This document shows positions 8,234 to 16,897 of a stretch of DNA of 64,000 bases, in pieces (within the stretch, counting starts at the first letter, position 1; each line of letters starts with the position of its first letter). This DNA comes from Butyrivibrio sp. (GTDB taxonomy: Bacteria; Bacillota; Clostridia; Lachnospirales; Lachnospiraceae), in NCBI GenBank assembly GCA_014799955.1, contig JAAVHB010000052.1, positions 24,764 through 88,763 of the forward strand, written 5' to 3'. A program made the translations under genes and the position numbers. The notes below the pieces were generated by a model. The model did not search any database. It worked only from the letters and a program-made list of their open reading frames with translations, and was not told where the DNA came from.

Positions 8234-10441
8234 TTACTGAAAAAAATGGTCTGTCCCTTCCTCTATTGCTTGAATAAATTCAGAAAGTTCCCTTGCTATT
8301 TCAGGCAACTCATTTTTACCGGTTTCCTTACCGGTAGCATCATATCCTATATCCTCTGCGATTGCCATGAAAATAGGATAATCCGTAAGAGATTTTTTAT
8401 ATTGCTCCATATAACTTTCCGAAAGATTTTCTCTAGTAAATTCTATCTGTTCATCAAATTCATCTGTTACAGTCAGCTTTTTATCTGTCAATTGTTGAAC
8501 TGCATCAGAATCACCGCAACGCTCAGCATACTTTATCTGTTTATTTATTTCAGCAATCTTATCCTTTTTATCTTTTAGCAGTTCAAACAATTTCTTTCCA
8601 TCTTCCGAATTTGTAATCAAACTGTTTTGTATATTTTTCCTCAAATCTGTTCTCAACTGTTTTTTATCAGTAGAGTATTTTTTCAAAAACATCACAGAAC
8701 TTTTTACACCCGCACCATTAGCAGAAAAAGCTGTTTGCGGTAAAGAAACGACCGCTACAATCCTAAATGTATCGCTAATATAATCCCTGACATACTGCAT
8801 ACTGGAATTCGTCAATATCCCGTCAGGAACAACAATAGCCAAATAACCGCCGTCCACAAGATACTTTTCTGCCTGCTCTATAAACAAAACCTCTGTACTT
8901 TGGCTAGGTCTTTCAGAAGCCTTACTATTTGGGTTTAACCAATCAATTTCTTTTGTTGCTAATTTGTACTGATGCATATATGCCTTTTCCGTTTGTTTAA
9001 CGGTAGAACCAAAAGGCGGATTCGTAATAATATAATCAAATGAATTTTCCTTAAATCCGTCATTATTCGTCGCTTTACATAAATCTTCAGCAGAAATAAG
9101 ACCGTCCGATGTAACAACATTCGTATGACCGTCATCATGGATAATCATGTTCATTTTAGCTGTTCTTGAAATCTGTTCGTTTATTTCAATTCCATAAAGA
9201 TTATATTTCGCAAAATCATGCCATTGGTCATGACATTCAAAAGTTTCCTCCTCTCCGTCTTTTACATCATAAAAATCTCTTGCTGCTTTTCTAACTTTAT
9301 CCAGTGCATGAAGCAAAAAACCGCCGCTACCACAAGATGTGTCCAATACACGGTTGTTTTCATTTATCGGCAAACTATCCACAATAAAACTGACAATATT
9401 TCTAGGTGTAAAATATTGCCCGAAATCTCCTCTAAAAAAAGAACCCATGAACGTCTCAAACGCACGTCCCTTACTGTCGAGGTCTGTATGTAATAAATCT
9501 ATCCCTTCAAGATAACTGACAACCATTCTTGCTTTTGCAGCGTTTAATTTGATTCCTTCTCTGAAAATTTCTGTATCATTTTTTCGTTCTCCAATATGTT
9601 TGCCTTCTTCATAAAGCAAAATCAACCTTTTTAACAGATTTTCACTTGTTTCTTTATCTGCTTTCTCTATATCTCTCTTATCTTTACTTTTGGGCTCTAC
9701 TTTAATAATCTGAAAATCATATGGCTGCCCATTTCCGCGTTTTTTCTTTTCATCAAAGATCTTGCAGAAAATAAGTTTATCCAACTCATCAAATGCTTCC
9801 GACGGATTTAACTCGCCGCCTCCCCACAATGCTTGATGAGCCTGTTTAAATCGATTGGTAAGCTCAGATTCTTCAACTTTAACTAAAGGAAACAGTTTTT
9901 GTCCGTCTTTAGTTGTCCCACCGTTTCTTGCAAACTTATAGCTTGCTAATTTATCTACCTTATATTGAGGTATATCCGTTATGCTCTCTCTACTGTCAAT
10001 TTCCTTGTCAAATGCATAATATTCATTTTTAATACCGGAAGTAACCCAAATATATTTTACTGTTCCGGCAGTAGCAAAAGCGTACGCATATGCCTGACGT
10101 ACTGCTTGCTTAAATTCTTGCTCTGTAATTGTTTCTTTTTTGCATTCTACAATTATGTGTGGTTTTTTGCATTCCTTGTCATTATATACAATAATATCCG
10201 CTTCTTTCACATCTGAGCCGACAGTAACCTTTACATACTGCTTCACCTGTTCTACAGGATAATTATATTTTAATACAAGCTCACAAAAAGTCTCTGCCTG
10301 TATTTTTTCTTCAGGATTATTGTAATTTCTTGAAATATTTTGATTTATATATGTAATTGTAGACAAATCCTCACTTATTGTTATCAAATTTTTCTGTTTC
10401 GCACTCAAAATAATTTCCTTTGTTGCTTTTGTTATTTTCAT
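8234..10441 (-). CDS. Nuclease-N6-adenine DNA methyltransferase fusion (BcgI/AloI-like R-M subunit)
   Basis: A 735-residue protein that looks like an endonuclease and methylase in one chain. The N-terminus matches a PD-(D/E)xK fold of the HsdR_N kind: Glu50, Asp82 in 'EADIIVY', and Glu99-Cys-Lys101 in 'IIVECK'. The methylase follows, with 'FFRGDFGQYFTPRNIV' (335-350), SAM motif I 'VLDTSCGSGGF' (365-375) and catalytic 'NPPF' (474-477), an N6-adenine type. No helicase/ATPase HsdR gene is present. Nuclease plus methylase with a two-domain specificity partner is the design of type IIB enzymes, which cut on both sides of their site, so this is more likely an R-M enzyme than a lone type I methylase. 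GAGGAG precedes the ATG by about nine bases. The DNA is clearly more A+T-rich than the flanking genes. Confidence 0.85.
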   Translation of the reverse strand: MKITKATKEIILSAKQKNLITISEDLSTITYINQNISRNYNNPEEKIQAETFCELVLKYNYPVEQVKQYVKVTVGSDVKEADIIVYNDKECKKPHIIVECKKETITEQEFKQAVRQAYAYAFATAGTVKYIWVTSGIKNEYYAFDKEIDSRESITDIPQYKVDKLASYKFARNGGTTKDGQKLFPLVKVEESELTNRFKQAHQALWGGGELNPSEAFDELDKLIFCKIFDEKKKRGNGQPYDFQIIKVEPKSKDKRDIEKADKETSENLLKRLILLYEEGKHIGERKNDTEIFREGIKLNAAKARMVVSYLEGIDLLHTDLDSKGRAFETFMGSFFRGDFGQYFTPRNIVSFIVDSLPINENNRVLDTSCGSGGFLLHALDKVRKAARDFYDVKDGEEETFECHDQWHDFAKYNLYGIEINEQISRTAKMNMIIHDDGHTNVVTSDGLISAEDLCKATNNDGFKENSFDYIITNPPFGSTVKQTEKAYMHQYKLATKEIDWLNPNSKASERPSQSTEVLFIEQAEKYLVDGGYLAIVVPDGILTNSSMQYVRDYISDTFRIVAVVSLPQTAFSANGAGVKSSVMFLKKYSTDKKQLRTDLRKNIQNSLITNSEDGKKLFELLKDKKDKIAEINKQIKYAERCGDSDAVQQLTDKKLTVTDEFDEQIEFTRENLSESYMEQYKKSLTDYPIFMAIAEDIGYDATGKETGKNELPEIARELSEFIQAIEEGTDHFFQ
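8240..8246 (-). other. T7 slippery tract joining the methylase and specificity frames
   Basis: The last methylase codons are CAT TTT TTT CAG TAA. The seven Ts form a U-UUU-UUU heptamer in the zero frame. Slipping back one base gives TTT TTT TCA GTA AGC, which enters the specificity frame and stays open to 6774. A T8 allele would give the same fusion at the DNA level. Confidence 0.6.
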
Positions 10442-10532
10442 CTGCTATTCTCCTCTTGATAACTTAAAATTTTATTCTCTTTTCTATCCGGATTACATTT
10501 ATCAATTTTCAAAATTTACGTTCTTTTCAGAC

Positions 10533-10541
10533 ATTATAACA
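10533..10541 (-). promoter_or_regulatory. Extended -10 element for the restriction operon
   Basis: On the minus strand TGT-TATAAT (an extended -10, TGn-TATAAT) lies about 90 bases upstream of the methylase start in A+T-rich DNA. The -35 match 17 bases upstream is poor, as is common with extended -10 promoters. Confidence 0.5.
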
Positions 10542-10629
10542 TACATTCTCATTTTTCTGATATAATATTAAACAAAATTATTTTCCACATCAAAAAAAGT
10601 TGCTTATTCAATCCCTGTTCTTACTACCT

Positions 10630-12048
10630 TTACACCCCAATATGTTGGTCTGCATGAAGTTTAGACAATAAACACACCGTCTCCACATGTCCCGTCATCC
10701 CAAACATATCCACCCCCTGCACCTTCTTCACCTCGTACCCGTTCTGCGTCAGATACTTCAAGTCCCTCGCCAGCGTAGCGGAATCGCAGCTCACATAAAC
10801 AATCCTTGCGGGCTGCATTTTCACCATGGTGGCAAGCAGGGTTTCAGCGCAGCCCTTGCGGGGCGGGTCAACCACGATTACGTCGGCGGTCATGGGCGCG
10901 CCGGCGCGCGCCGACTCGCGGGCGTAGAAGTCGGGCAGGATTTCCTCGGCGCGTCCGGTGAAAAATTCGACGTTAGTGATGCCGTTTATGGCAGCGTTTC
11001 GGCGGGCGTCCTCAATGGCTTGAGGAACAATTTCGACGCCGTAGACCTTGCGGGCGTTTTGCGCGAGAAAAAGAGAAATTGTGCCGATGCCGCAGTAAAG
11101 GTCCCAGACGGTTTCGTTCCCGGTCAGCTCCGCGAAGTCAAGGGCTAGACCGTAAAGCTTCCTTGTCTGGACGGGATTGACCTGATAAAAAGAAAGCGGC
11201 GAGATGCGGTACTTTATTTTACCTATAAAATCCTCTATGTATGGAGCGCCCCAGAGCAGGCGGCACTCCGTGCCGAGGATCACGTTTGTGCTCTCACGGT
11301 TCAGGTTTAGCATGACGCTTGCAATTTTTCTGTCATCGGGAAGGGGCAGATTCTGAAGGGCTTTAACAAGCTCGTCCGAAGCCGGAAGGGCTTCGCCGTT
11401 AATTACAAGGCAGACCATAACCTCTCCGGTTGCGAAGCCGACGCGGATTAAGACGTGGCGGATAAGCCCGGTATGAGAAAGCTCGTCATAGGGCTTGATT
11501 TTGTATTTTAACATGTGAGATTTTATTTCTGCAAGAATTCCTGCGTTTACGGAATCGCCTATAAGGCAGTCGTCGCAGGGGATTATGGAGTGGGTGCGTC
11601 CGGCGTAAAAGCCTATGACAATATTGCCGTCGCGGTCGGAGCCGACGGGAAACTGCGCCTTGTTGCGGTAGCGGTAGGGCTTGTCCATTCCGATAACGGG
11701 AGGAACCTCAATTTCCGTAAGCCCTCCTATGCGGGCGAGATTTCCGCGGATAAGTTTTCGTTTGAACTCAAGCTGCGAGGCGTAGGACATCGCCATGAGC
11801 GTGCAGCCGCCGCAGGCGCGCGCCGCGGGGCAGGGAGGCATGACACGGTCGGGCGATGGCTCGATTATTTCCATAAGGCGGCCGTAGCCGTAGTTTTTGT
11901 TTGCCTTGGTCACTCTGGCGATTACTCTGTCGCCTATGACGGTATCCTTCACAAAAAGAGCGTAGCCGTCTATCCTGCCTACGCCCTCTCCGTTTTGGGT
12001 TAAATCCTCAATTATAATCTCGTAATCCTGATTTTTCGATATTTTCAT
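10630..12048 (-). CDS. rlmD: 23S rRNA (uracil-C5)-methyltransferase, RlmCD/TrmA family
   Basis: Methylates a uracil at C5 in 23S rRNA using S-adenosylmethionine. The N-terminal TRAM RNA-binding domain spans about 1-60. A 4Fe-4S cluster motif 'CPAARACGGC' follows. The Rossmann methylase has 'VWDLYCGIGTISLFLAQ' as the SAM loop, 'VIVVDPPRKGC' and the catalytic Cys in 'IVYVSCDSATLARDL'. At about 472 residues it has the normal family length. A TTG at 12057 would overlap the yhaM stop; the ATG at 12048 with AGGTTGA upstream is the better start. It is the third gene of an operon with the HtrA-like gene and yhaM. In Bacillota one such enzyme often modifies both U747 and U1939, so RlmCD is possible; paralogues elsewhere cannot be excluded. 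Confidence 0.92.
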   Translation of the reverse strand: MKISKNQDYEIIIEDLTQNGEGVGRIDGYALFVKDTVIGDRVIARVTKANKNYGYGRLMEIIEPSPDRVMPPCPAARACGGCTLMAMSYASQLEFKRKLIRGNLARIGGLTEIEVPPVIGMDKPYRYRNKAQFPVGSDRDGNIVIGFYAGRTHSIIPCDDCLIGDSVNAGILAEIKSHMLKYKIKPYDELSHTGLIRHVLIRVGFATGEVMVCLVINGEALPASDELVKALQNLPLPDDRKIASVMLNLNRESTNVILGTECRLLWGAPYIEDFIGKIKYRISPLSFYQVNPVQTRKLYGLALDFAELTGNETVWDLYCGIGTISLFLAQNARKVYGVEIVPQAIEDARRNAAINGITNVEFFTGRAEEILPDFYARESARAGAPMTADVIVVDPPRKGCAETLLATMVKMQPARIVYVSCDSATLARDLKYLTQNGYEVKKVQGVDMFGMTGHVETVCLLSKLHADQHIGV

Positions 12049-12053
12049 ATGAA

Positions 12054-13001
12054 TCAACCTATGGTTTTTCTGATATTGCTGTCAAGCATTCTGTTAAAGC
12101 CGAGCCACTCTCCCGCCTGGATTCCCGGGGCGTCAAGCGCCTCCTTGAAGGTTTCAAGCTTCGCGTCAAGGTCGTCTGCATAGTGGAGAGCGAGCGCCTC
12201 GATAAGCGCGGGCTTCTTGGGGGAGCCGAACTCGAATTCTCCGTGATGCGCCAGAATACAGTGCTTAAGCTCGCGGGCGAGCGACGCGGGAAAGCCGTCT
12301 ATCGTGCGTATCGCATTTCCTATAAGCTCGCTTCCCATGACGATATGCCCGAGAAGCTGGCCGCTGTCGGTGTAATCGTTTTCGGGGAACTCCGAAATTT
12401 CGTACACCTTGCCGATGTCGTGAAAAACAGCCGCCGTCACAAGCAAATCCCTGTTCAGAAATTTATAGTTGTCCGCAAGCACACAGCAAAGCCTTGTAAC
12501 GCCCAGAGTATGCTCCAGAAGTCCGCCCACAAAGCCGTGGTGAACGCTTTTTGCGGCGGAATGCCGTTTGAATTTTTTGATGAAATCCGTATTTTCCTCA
12601 AAAAATTTATTGGCGAGGGCGCTCAGATATGGATTGGTCAGTTTGTTTATGTAGCCCATCAGCTCTGCGTACATTTCCTCCGTATCGTATGCGGAGGTGG
12701 GAAGATAGTCGCCCTCCGAATATGTTCCGGCGTCGGCGCGGCGTACCTCCTTGATATTGAGCTGGGGCGCGTTATTGAAAATAGTGACGTCGCCCTTTAT
12801 TTCTATATAGTCAAGACTGTCGAATTCGCGGATTCCCGCCGAGCCCAAATCCCATATCTTGCCGTCTATTTTACCTGTTTTATCCTGTAAAACAATGCTG
12901 CCGTATTCCTTGCCGCTTTTGGCGACCGCAATTGTTTTATGCTTGCAAAAATATATTCCGGAGATGCGCTCGCCCTCCCTGAAGGTCTCGATATATTTCA
13001 T
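12054..13001 (-). CDS. yhaM: 3'-5' exoribonuclease YhaM family
   Basis: A 315-residue protein made of an N-terminal OB fold (about 1-100, 'GSIVLQDKTGKIDGKIWDLG') and a C-terminal HD phosphohydrolase domain with 'HHGFVGGLLEHTLGV', 'AAVFHDIGKVYE' (the HD pair), and 'HCILAHHGEFEFGSPKKP'. This is the architecture of YhaM, a manganese-dependent exonuclease that trims RNA 3' ends in Bacillota. The length is typical. The stop overlaps the possible TTG start of the downstream rRNA methyltransferase gene, so the two are linked. The metal ligands appear intact. The protein is cytoplasmic. Confidence 0.92.
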   Translation of the reverse strand: MKYIETFREGERISGIYFCKHKTIAVAKSGKEYGSIVLQDKTGKIDGKIWDLGSAGIREFDSLDYIEIKGDVTIFNNAPQLNIKEVRRADAGTYSEGDYLPTSAYDTEEMYAELMGYINKLTNPYLSALANKFFEENTDFIKKFKRHSAAKSVHHGFVGGLLEHTLGVTRLCCVLADNYKFLNRDLLVTAAVFHDIGKVYEISEFPENDYTDSGQLLGHIVMGSELIGNAIRTIDGFPASLARELKHCILAHHGEFEFGSPKKPALIEALALHYADDLDAKLETFKEALDAPGIQAGEWLGFNRMLDSNIRKTIG

Positions 13002-13033
13002 CGCTGTTCCCGCCTTTAAAATAAATTATAAGT

Positions 13034-14347
13034 CTATTGTACTCCCAAAGTCACCCTGAATACAATCTCTTTATACGAATCGCGGCCTCTTCTTTTGACT
13101 GTAATCTCAATATTGTCGCCCGGAGCGTATCCGGAAAGCGCGTTCATAAACTGATTCATGTCGGTAATGCTTTCCCTGCCGATTGCCGTAATTACGTCGC
13201 CAGTCTGTATTCCCGAATTGTGCGCGGGCGAATTGACCTCGACAGCGGACAGATAAATTCCCTCGGGTATATTGTAAAGCTCCTGAATCTGCGCCGTGAC
13301 GCTCTGCCCCTTTATTCCGAGAAAAGCTCTCGGTCTGGCGTTGATAAGCTGCTCTATCTGCCTGTGAACACCGGAAATCGCGTATGCGTTTATGAAATTT
13401 CCGCTGCCTGTGTTGTAGCCGGACGTTATGATTCCCACAACCTCTCCGTCAAGATTGCACAGCACGCCGGACGCGTTGGCATCCGCCGCAATATTTGTGT
13501 TTATGATTCCGTACTCCGAGTCGGTGTCCGACAAGACTTTATCGACTCCTGCGGCAGCACCGTAGCCAACAGTTCCCGTATATCCGTATATTTTACCGAC
13601 CGCGATAAGCGCGTCGCCCTGCGACAGAAAACCTGAATTTCCGAAGGTAGCCGGTCCAATCCCGTCGGCATTTACAGATTCCGCCTTTATTACCGCCATT
13701 CCGGTTGACGAATCGCCCATAACCGTCTCGGCGTTTCTGACGCTTCCGTCAGGATAAGTCACCGATATCCCCGCCTTGTCAGCCGTCACCCTGTAATCCG
13801 TAAGAATATAATAGAATTCGCTGTCCGACGCTACAATCAGTCCGTACTCGTAGCTTACGTTCTGGTACACCGTGTCAAACCATTCAACGCCCGCCTCCGA
13901 CACAGCCACGGTGACCGAAGCTCCGTTGATTTTGGCGGCAACCGCCTTATATGCCTCATGAATCCGCTCAATATCGTCAATCCCCGGAATCGTTTCTCCC
14001 TCTCCCGTTTCGGTTGTTTCCTCGAGCTTTTCCGTGGAGGTCTGCTCCGGTGACGGTATCGTGACTGTCTCGTGGGGCTTTGTCGCTTCCTGTGTTTCCT
14101 CGGGCTTGGTTTCGGCAGTCGTCACCTGCGCAAGCGTAACCTCCTGCTTTGTTTCCTGTTCCGGAAAAAATCTGCTGCCCGCCCTGTATACAATTATCAT
14201 TACCAGACCCGCGACAAGCCCGAAAAGGACAGCCATCGCCAGAACCAACAGCATTTTCCTGAGCAGACGCTTTATCTTCCTGCCGGACTCGGGCGCTATA
14301 TGCTCCGTGTAAAGGTCGTACTTTTTATCCTCATTGTTTTCATCCAT
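13034..14347 (-). CDS. HtrA/DegP-like membrane protein with lost catalytic triad, PDZ domain
   Basis: A 437-residue HtrA-like protein: a short cytoplasmic N-terminus, one membrane helix (about residues 31-53), a Glu/Thr-rich linker, a trypsin-like domain and a C-terminal PDZ domain ('FLGIKGQSVTA' to the end, with 'SGIQTGDVITAIG'). The trypsin-like half keeps the HtrA framework but lacks all three catalytic residues. The usual TN-H-V reads 'ILTDYRV', D-LAV reads 'TGMAVIK', and G-N-S-G-G reads 'ANASGVL'. It is therefore most likely a pseudoprotease acting as a sensor, chaperone or scaffold outside the membrane. GGAGA precedes the start by eight bases. It leads the operon with yhaM and the rRNA methyltransferase and is divergent from mutS2. 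Confidence 0.82.
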   Translation of the reverse strand: MDENNEDKKYDLYTEHIAPESGRKIKRLLRKMLLVLAMAVLFGLVAGLVMIIVYRAGSRFFPEQETKQEVTLAQVTTAETKPEETQEATKPHETVTIPSPEQTSTEKLEETTETGEGETIPGIDDIERIHEAYKAVAAKINGASVTVAVSEAGVEWFDTVYQNVSYEYGLIVASDSEFYYILTDYRVTADKAGISVTYPDGSVRNAETVMGDSSTGMAVIKAESVNADGIGPATFGNSGFLSQGDALIAVGKIYGYTGTVGYGAAAGVDKVLSDTDSEYGIINTNIAADANASGVLCNLDGEVVGIITSGYNTGSGNFINAYAISGVHRQIEQLINARPRAFLGIKGQSVTAQIQELYNIPEGIYLSAVEVNSPAHNSGIQTGDVITAIGRESITDMNQFMNALSGYAPGDNIEITVKRRGRDSYKEIVFRVTLGVQ

Positions 14348-14464
14348 AGAATTTCTCCGTTCATTAAATCGAAAACATTCCGGTGCCGTAATTAATGTTC
14401 ACAGTATACTATCAAAATATGAACATTCTATGACATAGATGTGAAAATTGCCGTATCTTAATGA

Positions 14465-14493
14465 TTGAACTTTAGACGCATTTAATGTATTAT
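14465..14493 (+). promoter_or_regulatory. mutS2 promoter, possibly giving a leaderless mRNA
   Basis: TTGAAC (14465-14470) and TATTAT (14488-14493) are 17 bases apart. Transcription would start at about 14500, exactly at the preferred ATG, and no ribosome binding site is visible before it. Confidence 0.55.
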
Positions 14494-14499
14494 GTAACT

Positions 14500-16884
14500 A
14501 TGAATAATAAATCCTTAAAAATACTTGAATACGATAAAATCATATCACGGCTGACGGAGCACGCCTCGTCTGAACCGGGACGCCGGCTCTGCATGAACCT
14601 TCTGCCATCTACGGATATTGAGGAGGTAACGCGCTCGCAGAAAATAACCACCGACGCGGTTTCGAGAATTTACAGGCGCGGAAACATTTCCTTTAGCGGA
14701 CTTAAGGACATCCGCGGCTGTGTAAAAAGCATGGAGGTCGGAAGCACGCTAGGAATGCGCGAGCTTCTCGACATAAGCGCGCTTTTAAATACCGCCGCCG
14801 CCGCGAAACGCTACGGTGCTTCCGATGCGGAGGACGAAAACGCCGTCCGCGACTCTCTTTTTGAGATGTTCAACTCAATCGAGCCCTTGGTGACGGTCAA
14901 CAACGAGATTAAACGCTGTATAATTTCAGAGGAGGAAATAGCTGACGACGCGACTCCGGAACTGAAAAATATCCGCCGCCAGATGAAAAACTGTGCCGAG
15001 CGTATTAAAAACGAGCTTTCCCGTATGCTTAACGGAAGCGAGCGGGCATATCTTCAGGAGGCTGTCATAACCACAAGGGAGGGGCGCTACTGCGTTCCCG
15101 TAAAATCGGAATACAAATCGCAGGTGCCCGGAATGGTGCACGACCAGTCAAAGGCGGGCTCGACATTTTTTATAGAGCCGATGTCAGTGGTAAAGCTCAA
15201 CAACGAAATCCGTGAGCTTGAGATAAAGGAAAACGACGAAATCGCCAGAATCCTTGCCACGCTGTCCGCCATGGCGGGCAATTACACGTCGGAGCTTTCC
15301 GTCAATTACGAGGTCTTAAGCTTCCTTGACTTTGCTTTCGCCAAGGCAAAGCTTTCCTTGGGCTGTAAGGGAAGCGAGCCGGTTATGAATACCCGCGGAC
15401 GCATCAATATACGAAAGGGCAGGCACCCGCTCATTGACGGCTCCAAGGTCGTTCCGGTTGATATTTATCTGGGCGACAAATACGACCAGCTCATAATTAC
15501 GGGTCCGAACACCGGAGGCAAAACCGTCACGCTCAAAACCATAGGACTTTTCTCACTGATGGCGCAGGCAGGTCTGCATATTCCCGCCTTCGACAATTCG
15601 GAGCTTACGGTTTTCAAGGATATTTTTGCCGACATAGGGGACGAGCAGAGCATTGAGCAAAGCCTTTCGACATTTTCCTCGCATATGACGAATATCGTGC
15701 AGATTCTTGAAAACGCCGATTCAGATTCGTTAGTGCTTTTCGACGAGCTTTGCGCGGGAACCGACCCGACGGAGGGCGCGGCTCTTGCGATATCAATACT
15801 CACAAGCCTTCACAAGCTGAGGGTTACAACAGCCGCGACCACTCATTACAGCGAGCTGAAAATATACGCGCTCTCGACGGACGGCGTTGAAAACGCCTGC
15901 TGCGAGTTTGACGTGGCTACGCTTGCGCCGACCTACAGGCTCTTAATCGGAATTCCGGGCAAAAGCAACGCCTTTGCGATATCCGGTAAGCTCGGTCTTG
16001 CCTCTCACATCATCGAGGATGCCAAAGCGTCTCTCGCCTCCGAGGACAAGGCTTTTGAGGATGTAATAGCGGAGCTTGAGGAAAGCCGCGTAAAAATAGA
16101 ACGCGAAAAGCTTGAGATTGAAGAATACAAAAGAGAAATCGAGGCTCTCAAGGCAGAGCTTAAGTCCAAAAACGAACGCCTTGACGAGCGCTCCGATGCC
16201 ATTCTGCAAAAAGCAAGGGACGAGGCAGCCGAGCTTCTGCGCGACGCAAAGGAAACCGCCGACGAAACCATACGCAACATCAACCGCGCTCAGGCAAGGG
16301 GCGTCAGCATGGCTGAGCTTGAGGAGGAAAGACGCAGGCTTAAGAACAAGCTCGACAAGGTTGACTCCAAACGCAGCATCAAGACCTCCGCGCCAACGCG
16401 CCTGCACGAAGCGAAGGATTTCCACATAGGCGACAAGGTGCATGTCCACAGCCTCAATCTTGACGGAACGGTTCATTCCCTGCCAAACGCCAACGGCGAG
16501 CTTACGGTAAGCATGGGAATACTTCATTCGACGGTGAATATAAAGGACCTCGAAATCATAGAGGAGGCTTCCGCCGCCGACAGCCTCAAAAATAAAGGCT
16601 CGGGCATCGGCAAGCTGAGAATGAGCAAAACCGCGTCGATTTCCCCCGAGGTAAATCTCATAGGAATGACGCAGGACGAGGCTATTCTCACGCTTGACAA
16701 ATATCTTGACGACGCGTTTCTGTCGCATATTTCTCCGGTCAGAGTGGTGCACGGCAAGGGCTCCGGCGTTCTGCGAAATGCCGTCCACAACTTCCTGCGC
16801 CGCCAGAAGCATGTCAAAAGCTTCCGACTCGGCTCCTTCGGAGAGGGCGACTACGGCGTAACAATCGTTGAATTTAAAGAATAG
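14500..16884 (+). CDS. mutS2: MutS2 family ATPase with Smr domain
   Basis: A protein of 794 residues with the complete MutS2 layout. There is an N-terminal core and clamp, and a MutS-type ATPase with Walker A 'TGPNTGGKTVTLKT' near residue 335 and Walker B 'SLVLFDELCAGTDPTEGAA'. A long charged coiled coil (about 510-620), a KOW-like segment ('FHIGDKVHVHSLNLDGTVHS') and a C-terminal Smr domain ending 'VRVVHGKGSGVLR' follow. In Bacillota MutS2 suppresses recombination and acts on collided ribosomes (RqcU). The ATG at 14485 would lie inside the promoter, so 14500 is chosen. The Smr first motif reads 'NLIG' where many homologues have DLHG or DLRG, while HGKG is kept. The response-regulator gene follows closely and may be partly cotranscribed. 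Confidence 0.95.
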   Translation: MNNKSLKILEYDKIISRLTEHASSEPGRRLCMNLLPSTDIEEVTRSQKITTDAVSRIYRRGNISFSGLKDIRGCVKSMEVGSTLGMRELLDISALLNTAAAAKRYGASDAEDENAVRDSLFEMFNSIEPLVTVNNEIKRCIISEEEIADDATPELKNIRRQMKNCAERIKNELSRMLNGSERAYLQEAVITTREGRYCVPVKSEYKSQVPGMVHDQSKAGSTFFIEPMSVVKLNNEIRELEIKENDEIARILATLSAMAGNYTSELSVNYEVLSFLDFAFAKAKLSLGCKGSEPVMNTRGRINIRKGRHPLIDGSKVVPVDIYLGDKYDQLIITGPNTGGKTVTLKTIGLFSLMAQAGLHIPAFDNSELTVFKDIFADIGDEQSIEQSLSTFSSHMTNIVQILENADSDSLVLFDELCAGTDPTEGAALAISILTSLHKLRVTTAATTHYSELKIYALSTDGVENACCEFDVATLAPTYRLLIGIPGKSNAFAISGKLGLASHIIEDAKASLASEDKAFEDVIAELEESRVKIEREKLEIEEYKREIEALKAELKSKNERLDERSDAILQKARDEAAELLRDAKETADETIRNINRAQARGVSMAELEEERRRLKNKLDKVDSKRSIKTSAPTRLHEAKDFHIGDKVHVHSLNLDGTVHSLPNANGELTVSMGILHSTVNIKDLEIIEEASAADSLKNKGSGIGKLRMSKTASISPEVNLIGMTQDEAILTLDKYLDDAFLSHISPVRVVHGKGSGVLRNAVHNFLRRQKHVKSFRLGSFGEGDYGVTIVEFKE

Positions 16885-16897
16885 GGGGATGTCTGCA

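Noticed and set aside
12183-12890. A 235-codon frame opposite yhaM
   Set aside because: It is antisense to the conserved HD and OB domains; no family features.
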